From: Viola odorata
Taxonomy: Eukaryota > Streptophyta > Magnoliopsida > Malpighiales > Violaceae
NCBI GenBank assembly: GCA_963691705.1
Contig: OY829545.1
Coordinates: 15,079,569 to 15,143,568, forward strand
Reading direction: 5' to 3'
Length of the DNA stretch: 64,000 nt
This document shows positions 38,265-50,646 of this stretch, piece by piece (the first letter of the stretch is position 1; each line of letters begins with the position of its first letter). The notes under the pieces are model-generated. The model was not told the DNA's origin. It was given only the letters and a program-made list of their open reading frames with translations, and searched no databases. A program made the translations under genes and the position numbers.

Positions 38265-39163
38265 TAAGCCCAACTGAAAATGAGCCCGAGTGTTTACCAA
38301 GGGCTGTCCATGTCTGTTATCTTGAATGAAGGTTTCTGTCGCGAGGTGATAAGTTCGCAGGGTCTCCGAGCTTCTTGTATTATTCAACGTCGATGAGACT
38401 CAAGTGATGAGCTGGAGATTGAGCCTGAGGATACTGGGCAAGCTGACTCCGGCTTTCGCCCTTATCTAAAGATTCATCCCGGCGGGATGCCCCTATCACC
38501 CTTGCAGTTGCGAGGTCATTACTCTCCTTCTGGCGGTATTACTCTGATTGGCCCCTCGGGGGGACTTAAGAAGCCTCAGCTTATTCGAGTTGTGAAAGAG
38601 CTGTCGTCGGGTCACCGATAATATCGTCTAGGATATTCGACCAAGTCGCACCGGGGACTGGCACATATTCCAGGTCTATTGTCCTCCCAAGTGTTCTGCA
38701 AACATAGGAAGGAGATATATTCGTATATAAAGGTTAGCAAACTTGTGTACTTACAGAGGTTTGAGGTTAATACGAGGCCAATCTTTCTTTTACGCTCAAG
38801 GAAACAGCGGTATCAACGCGGCTTTACGCCATCAGCTGCCTATGATTAGCACGGCTTTATACCACCAGATGCCTGCGATGCCAGCGAGGTTTTACGCATC
38901 TAGGGCTACCTGTGACGTCAACGCGGCCTTACACTGTGGATACCGGTAGCCATATGGCCTTTACGTGATGGCCACCCGTGATATCATGTCTTTCGGCATT
39001 TTCCAGACCTTGTCTCGCATTTTTGCCGATATCAGTATTACGGACAGTAAACGAACATTGCCCTTTCCTTCCGCTTTGGGCGCATCAGCCCTTGCGGTTA
39101 TCGGGTCGGCTCGTCTTTTGAGGACCTCATTGTCCTTTCCTCCGCAACCTCCCTCTTGGAGCC
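38265..39163. other. Tat element region between 3' LTR and opposite-strand ORFs
   Basis: About 900 bases with no supported gene. Next to the LTR (38265-38290) I see no strong purine tract in the sense direction. Near 38800-38950 is a loose repeat of CGCGGCTTTACGCC-like units. Confidence 0.45.
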
Positions 39164-39170
39164 TATAAAT
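39164..39170 (+). promoter_or_regulatory. TATA box of the 39.2-kb ORF
   Basis: TATAAAT lies 56 bases before the ATG at 39220, in a leader that would be only about 25-30 bases long. Confidence 0.5.
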
Positions 39171-39219
39171 TAGGGAGTTTTTTCCACCCACGTTCTTCTC
39201 ATCTTTTCCAACACGCATC

Positions 39220-39597
39220 ATGGATCATCTGACTAAGAATTTCCTCCTTTCCAAGGGCCATTCTCTCAAGAATCTTAATGATGGTGACGTCGGATTCCTG
39301 GAGAACATGCTGGTCAAGACTTCTGAGGACATCCTGGAGTTACAAGGGATGCTGACTCCGCTTCACTCTAGGCTGAGGACCACCTCTCTGGAGGATTTCA
39401 GTCCTTTGGAGAGCGTATCGAAACTGTCTGCCTCCATCGCTCGGATCCAAGTGGTGATCGCCATGCTGCAGCAGCGCAAAGATATGTTAGGGTGCTGCCT
39501 GAAGGGAATGAGAGCCACTTCCCATGATCTGCTCTTGGTCATGGATTCCTTGAGGGACCTTCCTGAAGTGCTTGAGGACGCTGGCTCTGATGCCTGA
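39220..39597 (+). CDS. small coiled-coil ORF, copy B, opposite-strand ORF in the Tat element
   Basis: 125 residues, helical and leucine-rich, no membrane segment. Its first half resembles the ORF at 63145: GDVGFLENMLVKTSEDILEL here against DIVQLENKILHTNQDMEEY there, sharing LEN, L, T and D at matching spacing. Its second half has an IA-x-L-x(3)-K/R block like copy A. A TATA box lies just upstream and an AATGAATAAA-type signal follows at about 39666. It is read opposite to gag-pol. Function is unknown. Homology with copies A and C is likely but weaker than A with C. Confidence 0.6.
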   Translation: MDHLTKNFLLSKGHSLKNLNDGDVGFLENMLVKTSEDILELQGMLTPLHSRLRTTSLEDFSPLESVSKLSASIARIQVVIAMLQQRKDMLGCCLKGMRATSHDLLLVMDSLRDLPEVLEDAGSDA

Positions 39598-40069
39598 TAG
39601 CGGTGGCTCCCTTTGTACCCTTTTCTTTTCCCTCTTGTTCATGTACCTTCCGGCCATTAGGCCATAATGAATAAACAGTACTTATCATGTCGTCTTGCGA
39701 CTGTTCTTCTTCTTCTTCTTTATTACTCTCTTTGTCATTTTCCAATGAAGATATTCTCAGACCAACTGAAAACGGTTCATCCACTGGGTTCTTATTATTT
39801 GGCTGCTCTGCATTAAATCCAAGCTGCTGTTGCCCTGGCAACTGATTGGGCGAATTTGCGGTTTTCCTCGATTAGGGGAAAATCTCAACAGGCGTGACTG
39901 CAAACCCACCTTTGTACTTCAGGATGTACACGTGTCTTTTCTCAAGAGTCGGGTTGGAAGATTAAAAGATCCTTTTTTCCCCCGTTTTCTGGCTATTTAA
40001 AAGGGGATCTTCCTTCCTTCATTATCATTTATCTTCTCGTCGTTTTTCTTTCCAATCAGTATTAATTTC

Positions 40070-40426
40070 ATGGCCGATTCTCATTTCTTAGATACGTTTG
40101 CACGAGATTCTCCACCAACTCCTCCGACCTCTCCTGATTCGGATAACCCTCCTCCGTCGCCCCCCTGGAGGTCGTCCGTTCGCCGACGGTGTCGCAAGAA
40201 GCGGAGGAAGGAGGTTACGGAGGCTTCTAAATCATTCTATGAGTCACCGCAAGAGGCTCCTTCTGCCTGTTCGGCTGTGGGGACGATGCCGCCGCCTGTT
40301 GAGGAGAAGTCAGATCAGTCGTCTGCTCTCGTGGGGGAGAAGGTTGAAGAACCTTTTCCTTTCGCTGGTGAGGACGAGGATGATGTGGTCTACTGCTACG
40401 GCATCTCCTGGTCTGATGGGGAATAG
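40070..40426 (+). CDS. 118-residue ORF with proline-rich, basic and acidic segments, opposite strand in the Tat element
   Basis: The product has three parts: a proline/serine-rich N-terminus (DSPPTPPTSPDSDNPPPSPP), a basic cluster that could be a nuclear signal (RRRCRKKRRKE, about 40-50), and an acidic C-terminus (GEDEDDVVYCYGISWSDGE). A TATA-like CTATTTAAAAGG lies at about 39993, some 77 bases before the ATG, and AATAAAG follows at about 40473. I recognise no family. The layout suggests a small nuclear protein or the remains of a larger one; an overlapping frame at 40098-40436 looks like a shadow. Confidence 0.45.
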   Translation: MADSHFLDTFARDSPPTPPTSPDSDNPPPSPPWRSSVRRRCRKKRRKEVTEASKSFYESPQEAPSACSAVGTMPPPVEEKSDQSSALVGEKVEEPFPFAGEDEDDVVYCYGISWSDGE

Positions 40427-40885
40427 ATGGGCGTAGCGCGCCTTTTTTGTAGATGCCGTATGGCTTCTTAAAATAATAAAGCTTTTATTTTCTTTCGTTC
40501 TTCCATTGCTTTCCTCTTTTGTGTTTCTAGGATTATCGCGGGAGTAAGCCTTTCGCTGGGACGCAACCGCTTTTCGGTTTTCGGTCAGCAACTGTCTTCT
40601 TCCAAAAGGCATTGATGACTGTCCACGCGTCCTTTTTCACTTTGCACGTGCTTTGCTTTTATAGGCTGTTCCTCTTTTAGGTTTTTCCTTTAAAAGGAAT
40701 TCTCTCTTCTATTTTAACACTTTTCTACTGATATTTCAAATTCTTCGTATTTCCTTTCTTCTGTGCTTCTTTCTTCCCTAGAGATTTTTCTGCAATTGCT
40801 CGCCGGTGCTGACGGCCGATTTGCTGGTTCTCTGCTCCAGGTATTTTGTTCTTCTATCGCCGTAGTTTTACTTTTCCAGTCCATT

Positions 40886-43125
40886 ATGTCTTATACTACA
40901 TCCTTTGCAACCACTGAGAATCCCTTAGATCCCGAGGTTAGGAAAGCTCGTAGTATCTTTGATTGTAATGAAGTTTTGAGGGCTGAGTTAGAGGAACATG
41001 GTATCACTTTTCCTACGGGATATCGCCCCTTTATCTCTCTGAAGGATACCCGGCTTACGGATGCCATGTGGGGGACGTTCCGGCTGGTTTATTTTAAGAT
41101 GTTTACCTACGGGTTTCGTCTTCCACTTCATACTTCTCTGATGAAGCTGCTCAATCATCATGATCTTAATCCCGTTCAAATAACTCCCCCCTCCTGGTGT
41201 GGGCTTTACGCTTTTCTTCGTTCGTGTGAGATGAAGCGTATTTTCGCTCCATCACTCGATCTGTTTCATACATTTTTTATCTTAAGGTGCCGCGGCTGCT
41301 TGATAGATATTACCCCTAGATGGGATGAGGACATTATTCGGTTCTTCTGGTGGAACTTTCAAGGCTTCGAAGAGAACGTGGCCAACTGGAAAAACGACTT
41401 CTTCACCCTTCGCTTACCCTCTCGGTACTGGCGCGGTGGGTTCAACCGAGTGATCACTGGTGCTGCTTGGCAAAAACCAGATGTAATGTCCAGTATGGAT
41501 GTATCTAATGTTAACGCTCTATTAGAGATAGAAGGGCCTTTCCGTATTCGAGAATTTGCTCAGTTCAGGCCTCTGTCAGAGTGTGCCGTTGGTGAGTTTT
41601 TTCTTTTATCGCCTTATCGCCCTGACTTTCTTGTTATATTTAAAACATTTTATCGGCAGGTAACACTGAGGGACGCTCCTTTGGAGAAAATAACGCACCT
41701 TTGAACGTAGTGCCGCTTCAGACGTTACCTCCTTCTCCTCCCCCGGAAGGCTTCAGTCGTCCGCCTATTCCGCCGCGAGGAAGGAGAAACAAGACTGTCG
41801 TGACGCGCAGCGCCTCCACCCGATCTTCTCATTTTTTGGAGAATTGGCTGCCGCCTCGCGGTAAGGGAGCGGCCCCGAGTAACCCTGTGGTTGAAGAGGT
41901 CGACAGCGATAGCGGAAGCATGGATGCCGGTCCCGAGCTGCGTCATGCTACTCTTGCCCAGCGGATGAGGCTTAGGTCAAGAAAAAATGGTCCTGCGGCG
42001 GAGTCAGCCGAGGATGATAGCGACGAGATCGCTGCCGAAACCGAGCGTCTCGTGAAGAGAGTTCGAAAAGAGAAGTCTGACCCACCGATTCCTTCCGCGA
42101 AGGAAGTCAACGGGGTTCCCACCGAGGAGGTTAACGCTCCGAGCGTTACGGGTCCTTTGCCAACGACGAAAGTTACCGAGGTGTCCTCTGCCATTTCTCC
42201 CAAAGTTCATGAGGCTTCAGCAGCGATGGGGCCATTTCTGGCGTCTGGCGGTTCTACTTCTCCAATTCGCTCCTTTATTCCGAATGTGAGTTTACCAGTT
42301 CCAAATCTGATTGCTCCTCCTACCCATCCCCCGCAGAAGCCTGAGTTTTTGTATCTTTCTTCGATTTCGGGCGTTGGTAATTCCGTGAAAAATTGCTGTC
42401 CCCCTTATATCGCCAATCTATCCCCTCAAGGCTTTCAAGGCCCTGCCGCATATCAGTTGAACTTGTCTTCCCTTGGCACCGACGGTCTTCGTGCTTTAGG
42501 AATATCGGATCCCTCCTCAAGAGAAGAGCCAGTGGGCCCGATAGTAGGACAAATGTTCGCTTCTTCGAAAGACAAGGAAGAGTTCTTGCGGCATTCTCCT
42601 GACGTACGACATTCACGTCTTCTGACCAATATGTTGGCCTGCTTTCGTGAGTTGAATTATTTTTTCGATGATCAGCGGGGTAAGGTTCCCCCTTCTTCTG
42701 ATTTAAAAGGGGAACTGGACGCCGCCTTGATGAAGGTGACGGAGCTATCGCAGCTTCAAGAGCGAACCCGGGCGGAATTGGACGACTGTAGTGCTGAGCT
42801 TGCTCGAGAAAAATCAAAGGGGAAGGCTAAGATAGACCTTCTAGAGGCGGAATTGGTGGTGGCTGATAGGAAGAATGTCTTCCTTCGAGAAGAGATAGCG
42901 TCTCGCGATGCAGATTTGGCCAAAATACCCTCGAAGATAAACAAGACCATGGATATCTGCCTCTCCGAGTTTATGGATCTCTATCGCCAGGGAAACGTCA
43001 ACCCGTCAGTGTTGGCCGATAATGCTTCCAAAAGATTGAAGGACTTGAAGGAAAGTGAGGGAAATCTTTCTTATTCTGTGGGAGGACAAAGGGATGATAA
43101 CCGCGATGCTTGCAAGGACCCATGA
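40886..43125 (+). CDS. opposite-strand ORF 1 of the Tat element (putative gypsy-type transposon protein, PF04195-like)
   Basis: Exons 40886-41591 and 41660-43125 join across a short GT-AG intron to 723 residues with no stop. Residues about 30-235 hold the conserved region (MFTYGFRLPLH, WCGLYAFLRSCEMK, NWKNDFFTLRLP), which I match from memory to the PF04195 plant domain seen in antisense ORFs of Tat elements. A low-complexity P/S/E-rich middle follows, then a C-terminal coiled coil (about 570-680, many ELD/LEAEL heptads). It is paralogous to the ORF at 43751-46108, with a shared domain, intron position and length. No known biochemical activity. The ATG at 40886 was chosen because a splice-like AG lies upstream and the domain starts soon after. 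Confidence 0.7.
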
Positions 43126-43750
43126 TTGATCGGGATAGTTTCATTTAGAAGACTTTCTGTTTATTCATTTCTTTTGTCTTGTAATAATGCCCTGTTATGC
43201 GGCGATACATTTGCTTTTTATTGCTTTTTGAACTTCATTCCGCCCTTCCGCCCTTCCGCGTTGATTCAATGCTGCCCTTTTAATTAAGGTCTTCTTGCGT
43301 TATCTCCTTTCTCGCGATATCATGCTTGTTTTTTCCAAGAGGCGGTGCCCACTTTTCAGAGCATTTAATGCTTGCCCTTCTTTCATAAGAAAATTCGTGA
43401 TTGTACAAACACACGTGTCCATTTCTTCTGGAGCTACGAGCTAGCGTGCTTGACAACTTTGCCTAGATCGAGGCGTTGTAGCGCTTTTCTAGGATTGTAC
43501 TCATTACCTGAGTCTGTTCCTTGTGCCGCTTCCACGCAACGACTGTGGCATCCGTCGTTTCGTTTAATTATTAGGGTTATAAAACCCAATATTTATTCTT
43601 TTCGTTTTCTTTTATCATCCTTTTTTCCATATTTTCTTTCAGCTGTCTCATTTTCTCCCCATTATCCAGGGCTCTTCGAAGTGCTTTTCTCTGAAGGTAT
43701 TTTCTTTCTCCTCCATCGTCTTCTTCGTCTTTTAGCTTTTTAATTCTGCC

Positions 43751-46108
43751 ATGGCTAAGACTCGCCACTCTGAGTCGAAATCTGCCGATGAAAAAAGGAT
43801 GGATATTACGGCCAGTGTTATCACTTCTGAGGCCGCTCTTCGTGAGCATTTGGCCGCCCATAATGCTATCATCCCTGATGATTATAAGGCCAGTGTTGCC
43901 CCCGAGTCTCTACGTTTGAACAGCGTTTTGACGGGCACTCATAGGGTCATGTATGCGCAGATGTTCCGTTATGGTTTTCGCCTTCCCATTGACCCTTTTG
44001 TCCAGGAATTGCTTGTTGCCGGCGATCTGTCTCCGGCCCAATTGTCCCCAAATGCATATTGTTGTGTTTATGCTTTTTTGGAGCTCTGTAAATACAAAAA
44101 GATTACTTCCCCTTCCCTTCTGCTGCTTAAATCTATTTTTAAGTTGATGAAATACCGGGGAGTGATAACGATATCGCCCCGCTTCGATGATGATTCTCTC
44201 AAGTCCTTTACTTGGAAACTCCTCCATATCGAGTCTTCCATTGATGGCTGGAAAAATGAATTTTTTGTGGTAGATATTCCTGAAGATCTTTGTTCCTGGT
44301 GGCGATCTGGGTTTAACCAAAACGTGGATGACACCGCTTGGAGCCAGCCAGAGACCCTTCCGCAGCGTGAACAAGGCTGGTTAAACAAATTACTCGAACT
44401 GGAAATCAGCGTTCACATTCGCCAAGTGGCTTGTCGAATGGACATTCGTGGTTGTGTTAAATGTGAGTGTTGCGTTACTCCCTTCTTTGCTGTTACTGTT
44501 ACTAACACTGACGTTATTTTGTGCTTTCGCAGCGACGAATCCCAACTATAAACCCGAGAGCGTAAGGAGACGTTTGAGGAGGGCCCAAGAGAGAGACGCT
44601 TCCACGGAAGCAACTGATAATCCCACCAAACTTTCGGCCGCTTCCGCGAGCGTTGCCCAAGTGTCCTCTTCGGCCGTCATTCCTTCGGGCATTCCCCTCG
44701 TGACCGTCGCTGCCCCTCCTGCTCAGACTTCTTCTTCTTCCCAGGCCTCTAAGGCCATTGCCAAAGGAAAAAAGAAGAGAAAAACAAGAAGCGTTGCCGC
44801 TCTCACACCTTCTCCGGACGCGGCAGGCTCTTCAGAAGCGCCTCCTTCCAACACTGGCGCGGTAAGGGTACCTTCTAGCCGTCCTAGGCTACATTTCTAT
44901 TTCTGTTGTTGTTTAATTTCTTTCTTCTTTTCTTTCTGTATTTTGAATTATATTCTTGGCAGGACACTATCGCTGTTGCTACCTTCGCTCCTCCGTCAGA
45001 TAACATGGAGTTGAGTTATGCGCTGACCGGTTCCAAGAAGAGACAGCGCTCGGGAGACGAGGGCGGAAACCCCTCTTCCTTTACTACCGGGGTAGAGAAT
45101 AGGTCTGTGGATGGGTTTGACTCGACGGCCGATCCTCAGGGAGAGAATCCTTCAGGATTTTTGGGGAATCTGGGCACTAGCGATACCTTGGAGGCTTCTC
45201 CCCATTCTTTCGGCGGTTCCGCTCATGTGTATCCGTCCAATATGGGATACCAGGATGTCTCACAGGATTTCTCCGGTTATCAGCCTCATGGCGTTCATAT
45301 CGCTTCAGGAGGTTCATCGTCATAGGTCGGCGCTCCCTTTTCCTTGGGTTTTCTTCCTTCGCGTATCCCCCTCCGGGACCGTTTTGGTGAAGGAGGAGCC
45401 ACTTTTAACTGTGTTATAGATCTCGGTTCGTTGAGTGGGCCCGCTGCGGTGACTCATCAAATTGGATTATTCGATCTTCGGAATACTACTTTGACCGCGT
45501 TAGGGGGTGACGGCTCCGATGAGGTTACGACTTTTCTAGTTTCTCAATTATTGGCGTTTGCGCCAGAACGGGAAGCTTTTCTTTCGAGGTCTGTGCTGGA
45601 CAGGGAAAACTCCATACGCTCTTCTCTTTTTAACGACATGATGTCTTTCCATTACTGGGCGGAGGAAGCGCGAAGTCAAGCCGCTTCCCTCTCCTTCGCT
45701 TTGAAGGAATTGGAGCGGGAGCGGGATGAGAAGAAAAAATGGCTGGAGGAGCAAACAAAATTATTGTTGGCTCATCGGGAGCAAGAAAAAGAGCAATCTG
45801 CTGCCTTAGCAGCGGAAAAGGCCAAAGTCATCGCTTTGGAGAATGAGAAATTATCCTGGGAGAATGAGAGATCGTCTCTGATCAAGGAGAAAGCTGCCCT
45901 AGAGGAAGAGTCAGCCGATAAGAGCATGTGGCATGTCGAACAGACTGCCATCACTTTAGTTGATTGTTTTGAAGAAGTCCACGGGGTCGACGCGTACAAA
46001 CCCGATGAGGTCTCTGCCGCCTTTAAACGAAGATCAGGGCACATTAACGAGGAAGGCTTTCGCCAGGCTAAAGCGGCAGGCTGGAAAATGAGGAACCCCG
46101 ACGGTTGA
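43751..46108 (+). pseudogene. opposite-strand ORF 2 of the Tat element, paralogue of ORF 1, one in-frame stop
   Basis: Exons 43751-44462, 44533-44861 and 44963-46108 join in one frame to 729 codons, almost exactly the length of ORF 1. The N-terminal region (MFRYGFRLPID, CCVYAFLELCKYKK, GWKNEFFVVDIP) matches ORF 1 in order and spacing. The middle is rich in A, S, P and K (GKKKRKTR near 340), and the C-terminal part is a long coiled coil (ERERDEKKKWLEEQ and following). A TAG at 45323-45325 interrupts the frame after GGSSS, and the same frame continues to 46108. The first intron is at the matching site to that of ORF 1; the second has no counterpart. A TATA-like TTATAAAACC lies near 43575. Confidence 0.65.
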
Positions 46109-47205
46109 TGCGCTTTGAGGCTTTATCGCTTTTCCCTTAGTGACCAATCGTCATTAAGTTTTTGCTATTATTTTGACCATCACCGTTTGTAGCTCCCCTT
46201 AAATATTTTGATATGTTCGGACAACTTTATCGCTGACTTTCTTTATGTCTAGTTGTCTGTTTGCGAACTCCTTTGGCGTTGTCTTCGCCATATTTATTCC
46301 ATGCGCTTTCTTTCCCGAACATACCCTTAGCGTTCTTGTCAAAATTACGGAACTCGGCCTTGGGCTAGCTTTCCCAGTGAGTCTGATGGTATCTCTTCTC
46401 ATGAGATCCTCGCTCTTTCCGCTGCCCAAAAAGTATTCTGCGCATTCTTAATTGTAAATTATCAGTAACAAAAATATGTTACGAGAGACAGTAATTACCC
46501 GTAGGAGCTTTTCCGCTGCCATCATAGGGCGTCAATTTGGAACCCGTGGAGAATCGCTTTCGCTATCAGCTCTATACTTCACCAGGGATTACACATCTGG
46601 TTACTAGCCGGGATTTCGCGATTCTCCACGTTTCCCTGTTTTCACGATCGGCCCTTAAGTGCCTCGTCTTAGTGAGCAGTCGGATCGAGACGGCTATCAC
46701 AAGGCTAGGGAATTTTCACTTTTGGGCGATGCCCTCGCATCTAGAACCGTGTCCTTCCTTAATGGCCTGGCTGCAGCAGCCCAGCCGTTAAGATAGGAGT
46801 CTTGTTTCTAGACAGAGTTTCTATTTTTTGAGGCGTGTCTCTTCTTGATAGGCCGTCTCCACGAGAACGACCCGTACAAGGAAAATATTTTTCACTCCCA
46901 AAGATACCGGGTGGTGCCCTCACTTAATGAGCCGTCTGATCAAGATCGGTCATCACAAGGGTAGGACTTTTCACCCCCGGGGGCGTCTGGGATCTTTCAA
47001 TCCGACGCTATTCAAGGTATGTTGGGTAGTGCCCTCACTTAATGGGCCATCTGATCAAGACCGGCCATCACAAGGATAGGACTTTTCACTTTCCCAAGAT
47101 ACCCCCTTTTTATCTGCACAAGAGCAACCACAACATCCCACGAAAGCTCTCTCATCGAGCGTTAGTCATGGTTAGGGTCGGCATAAATCAAAGGTGCAGA
47201 GAAAA
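46109..47205. other. Tat element spacer between opposite-strand ORF 2 and the pol end, with tandem repeats
   Basis: Here the two coding directions converge. About 46640-47110 holds diverged tandem units. GCCCTCACTTAATG at 46916 and 47031 are 115 bases apart, each followed by a TCTGATCAAGA motif and CATCACAAGG; an older copy is near 46640-46720. No gene is supported. Confidence 0.6.
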
Positions 47206-50200
47206 TTAAATTCTAGCATAATATAGTTTCAAGCGAGCGATATTCCAAGAGTTGGATAGGGGTGTACCATCGAGTGTCTCCAGACGATAGGCTCCTTTCC
47301 CGACAACGTGGGTGACACGATATGGTCCTTCCCAGTTTGGACTGAGTTTCCCCATTCGTTGTCCTGCTGCTCGCTTGTCTCTGAGCACCAGGTCACCAGC
47401 TTTCAGCAATCGCTCTTTAATGCGCCTGTTATGATATCGGGCCATCTTTCGTTTATAATGTTGTGTTTTCAGAAGGATTTCTTCTCGGACTTCTGGTAAC
47501 GCATCCAGGTTAGCTCGTAACCTTTCCTCATTTAGTTCCTCACGAAAGTGGGCCATCCGTAGGCTCATGGTTCTAATTTCTACTGGTGTGACGGCTTCGG
47601 TTCCGAAGGCCAACGCGAAGGGCGTCTCCCCGGTACTAGTCTTAACGGTCATGCGGTATGCCCACATCACGTATGGTAGCTCATCGGCCCATTTCTTTTT
47701 AGACCCTTCTAGATTTTTCTTAATACCGCTGAGGATGCTCCGATTGGTCACTTCCGCTTGCCCATTAGTTTACGGGTGAGCTACGGAGGAAAAACGTTGC
47801 TCGATTCCGAATTCTGAGCATTGGTCTTGAAAGAATTGGCTGGTGAACTACGTCCCATTGTCGCTGATGAGGACACGGGGTACGCCAAATCTCATGATAA
47901 CTTGATGTTTAAAGAAACGCCAAGTTTTTTCTGCCGTGATTGTGGCGACCGCTTCAGCCTCTGCCCACTTAGTGAAATAGTCTACCGCCACTATCACAAA
48001 TTTCAGTTGGGACCTTGCCTTTGGGAATGGACCTAAGATATCGATCCCCCATTTGGCGAAAGGACAAGGGGCGATAATTTCAGATATTTCGGTGGCAGGT
48101 CGCCGAGGAATTTTAGCAAACTCCTGGCACTTAGGGCAGGCTTGCACATAATTGTGGCAATCTCTTCGGATGGTGGGCCAATAGAATCCTGACCGGAAGA
48201 CTTGTGCTGCCAGGGTATCGCCTGACACGTGCATACCACACACTCCTTCATGGATTTCACGCAAGGTGTGAAGACCCTCTTGCCCAGTTATACATTTGGC
48301 GGTAGGGTAAGAGAAACATCTCCGAACCAAATCCCCGTCATAGTACGTACAGCGGGCTGCCTATTTCAGTACTTTCTTCTTCTCAACGGTACCCTCAGGC
48401 AGTTCCTCGTGTTTCAAGTAATTGATTACGGGAATTCGCCAGTCGCTATCACGTTCCTCCACACATAAAAACGCTTGCTCCTCCATGAAGGATGGTACCG
48501 ATAACTCACGATAATATATGTCCTTGGGTACGAACGCTTCCGGGTTTGCGGCCAATTTCGCTAGGTTGTCTGCTTCAGCGTTTTCCTCCCAGGGAATATG
48601 CTCAAAGCTGACTTGCATGCCCTCTTTCTTTATTTCCAACAGTTCCCGCTTCACTTTGGCGAGATATTGAATCATGATGGGTTCTCGGGCCTGAGAGTGC
48701 CCCAAGACCTGGTCCATTATTAACTTGGAATCACCACAGATTTTTAGACGCAGCTCTCCTGTTCTTCCAGTATCATGCCTTCCTTTAGAAGAAAGCTCAT
48801 TTCCAATTCTAAGTTCGGCTAGCAACGCCTCATACTCTGCCGCGTTATTAGATAACTGCTGTAGGATTCGGATGGCATATCGTATTTGCATATCATGCGG
48901 CCCATTTATAAAGATTCCAGCTCCAGCCAGCTCTTGGTTTTTAGCCCCATCTACATGGACGATCCAGAGATCCGTATAGGTTTCCGGGAATGGGAGATCC
49001 ATATCGCCCCATTCCGCTTCAGGTACGCCTTCTAAAGGATCCTCTGTAAAGGTGCATTCCGCTATGAAATCAGCTAGGATCTGAGCCTTTACAGACGGTC
49101 TAGACTGATACCTCAATCCATACCGTTCCAATTCGAGTGCCCAGATCAACATCCTTCCGAAAAATTCAGGCTTTCGAAAGATCCTTTTTAAAGGCTGGTC
49201 TGTGAGTACGATGACGGAATAAGACTGAAAGTATCGGTTCATTTTGCGGGTGGCTTGTATAAGGGCGAACACTATCTTTTCGATTCGCGCGTACCGCAAT
49301 TCCGCATCTTTAAGAACGTGGCTCACAAAATAGACAGGGCGATGAGAGTGGTTGTCGTCGCGAACAAGGACGACACTGACCACTTCGTCTGCAACGCCAA
49401 GATACAAATATAAGGTATCGCCTGCCTCGGGCCTTGTCAATAATAAGTCAGACGATAGATAATTTTTCAGGCTGATAAATGCTTCCTCACAGTCAGGGGT
49501 CCACCCGAACGAAGCTTTTTTCCGTATAATTTTGAAAAAAGGGAGACATTTCTCTCCTTGCTTAGAAATGAATCTTCCAAGGGCGATGACTCGCCCTGTG
49601 AGTCTTTGTACTTCTTTGACGGTCCTGGGCGATATCATGTCTTGTATCGCTTTGATCTTCAAAGGGTTAGGCAGAATACCCTTTTGGCTAACGACGTAGC
49701 CTAAGAATTTTCCCGTTTGGAATGCGAACATGCATTTTCGGGGATTCAGCTTCATGCGATACCTTTTCATTACATCAAAGACTTCCTTTAAGTCTTGTAG
49801 GTGATCCTGAAAACTCGTACTTTTTACCAATATATCATCGACGTACGCCTCTACGTTCCTCCCAATTTGTTCTTCAAATATTTTGTTGGTCATTCGTTGG
49901 AACGTTGCCCCGGCGTTTTTCAATCCGAACGGCATCGCCGTGTAACAGTATGTGGCCTTTGGAGTGAGAAACGCAGTTTTTTCTTCATCTTCCCGGGCCA
50001 TGGGAATTTGATGGTATCCGGAGTTGGCATCTAGTGAGCTTAAATAAGCGTATCCAGCAGTCTGATCAACCAACTGATCTATTCGAGGAAGCGGGTAACA
50101 ATCTTTAGGGCAGGCATCATTTAAGTCAGTAAAGTCGATGCACATGCGCCAATCCCCATTGGGCTTGGGAACAAGAACGGGGTTCGCTAGCCAGGTGGGA

Positions 50201-50646
50201 TATTGAACTTCACGAATGAATCCTGCATCGAGGAGCTTCGCTACCTCTTTATCCACGGCCAACGCCTTTTCATTAGAGAACGCACACCGCTTTTGCTGTA
50301 CTGGCCTGACCTCTGGGTCCACATTGAGCCGATGTTCGACTATTTCACGCGATATTCCTGGCATATCCACGGGTTTCCATGTGAAGTCTCCTTGGCATTT
50401 GTTCAGTAGCCGGGCCAGTTGGAGGTTTTCCGCTGGGCTAAGTTTTTCACTAATCAGGAAACTTGCCTCCTCTATTCTGATCGCTGGAACGGGCACCATC
50501 TTGTCCAGAGGTTGGGCACGCTTCTCATCGCTTTGTTCATAGGGGTCTGCCGCTATACACACGTACCTATCGCAGCTTCTTTGGGTCATGAGCGAATAGC
50601 ATTCAGCTGCTAGTTTTTGATCACCCTTTATGGTTACCACCCCATC
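47206..50646 (-). pseudogene. Tat element pol: RT, RNase H, second RNase H, integrase
   Basis: A single minus-strand frame runs from the gag stop to 47206. RT has DFTDLNDACPKDCYPLP, MPFGLKNAGATFQR and YVDD (about residue 266). RNase H 1 follows but looks degenerate: the first acidic site reads LYLGVADEVV, while VLTDQP remains. The second RNase H has HVDGAKN, NNAAEYEALL, CGDSKLI and ENAEADNLAK. Integrase has HEGVCGMH, ACPKCQ, WGIDILGPFP, LISDNGT and GQAEV, then a C-terminal GKGAYRLETLDG module. In-frame stops are at 48361-48363 (TAG), 47848-47850 (TAG, inside the catalytic core) and 47770-47772 (TAA). No frameshift was seen. This copy cannot produce a complete integrase. Confidence 0.92.
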
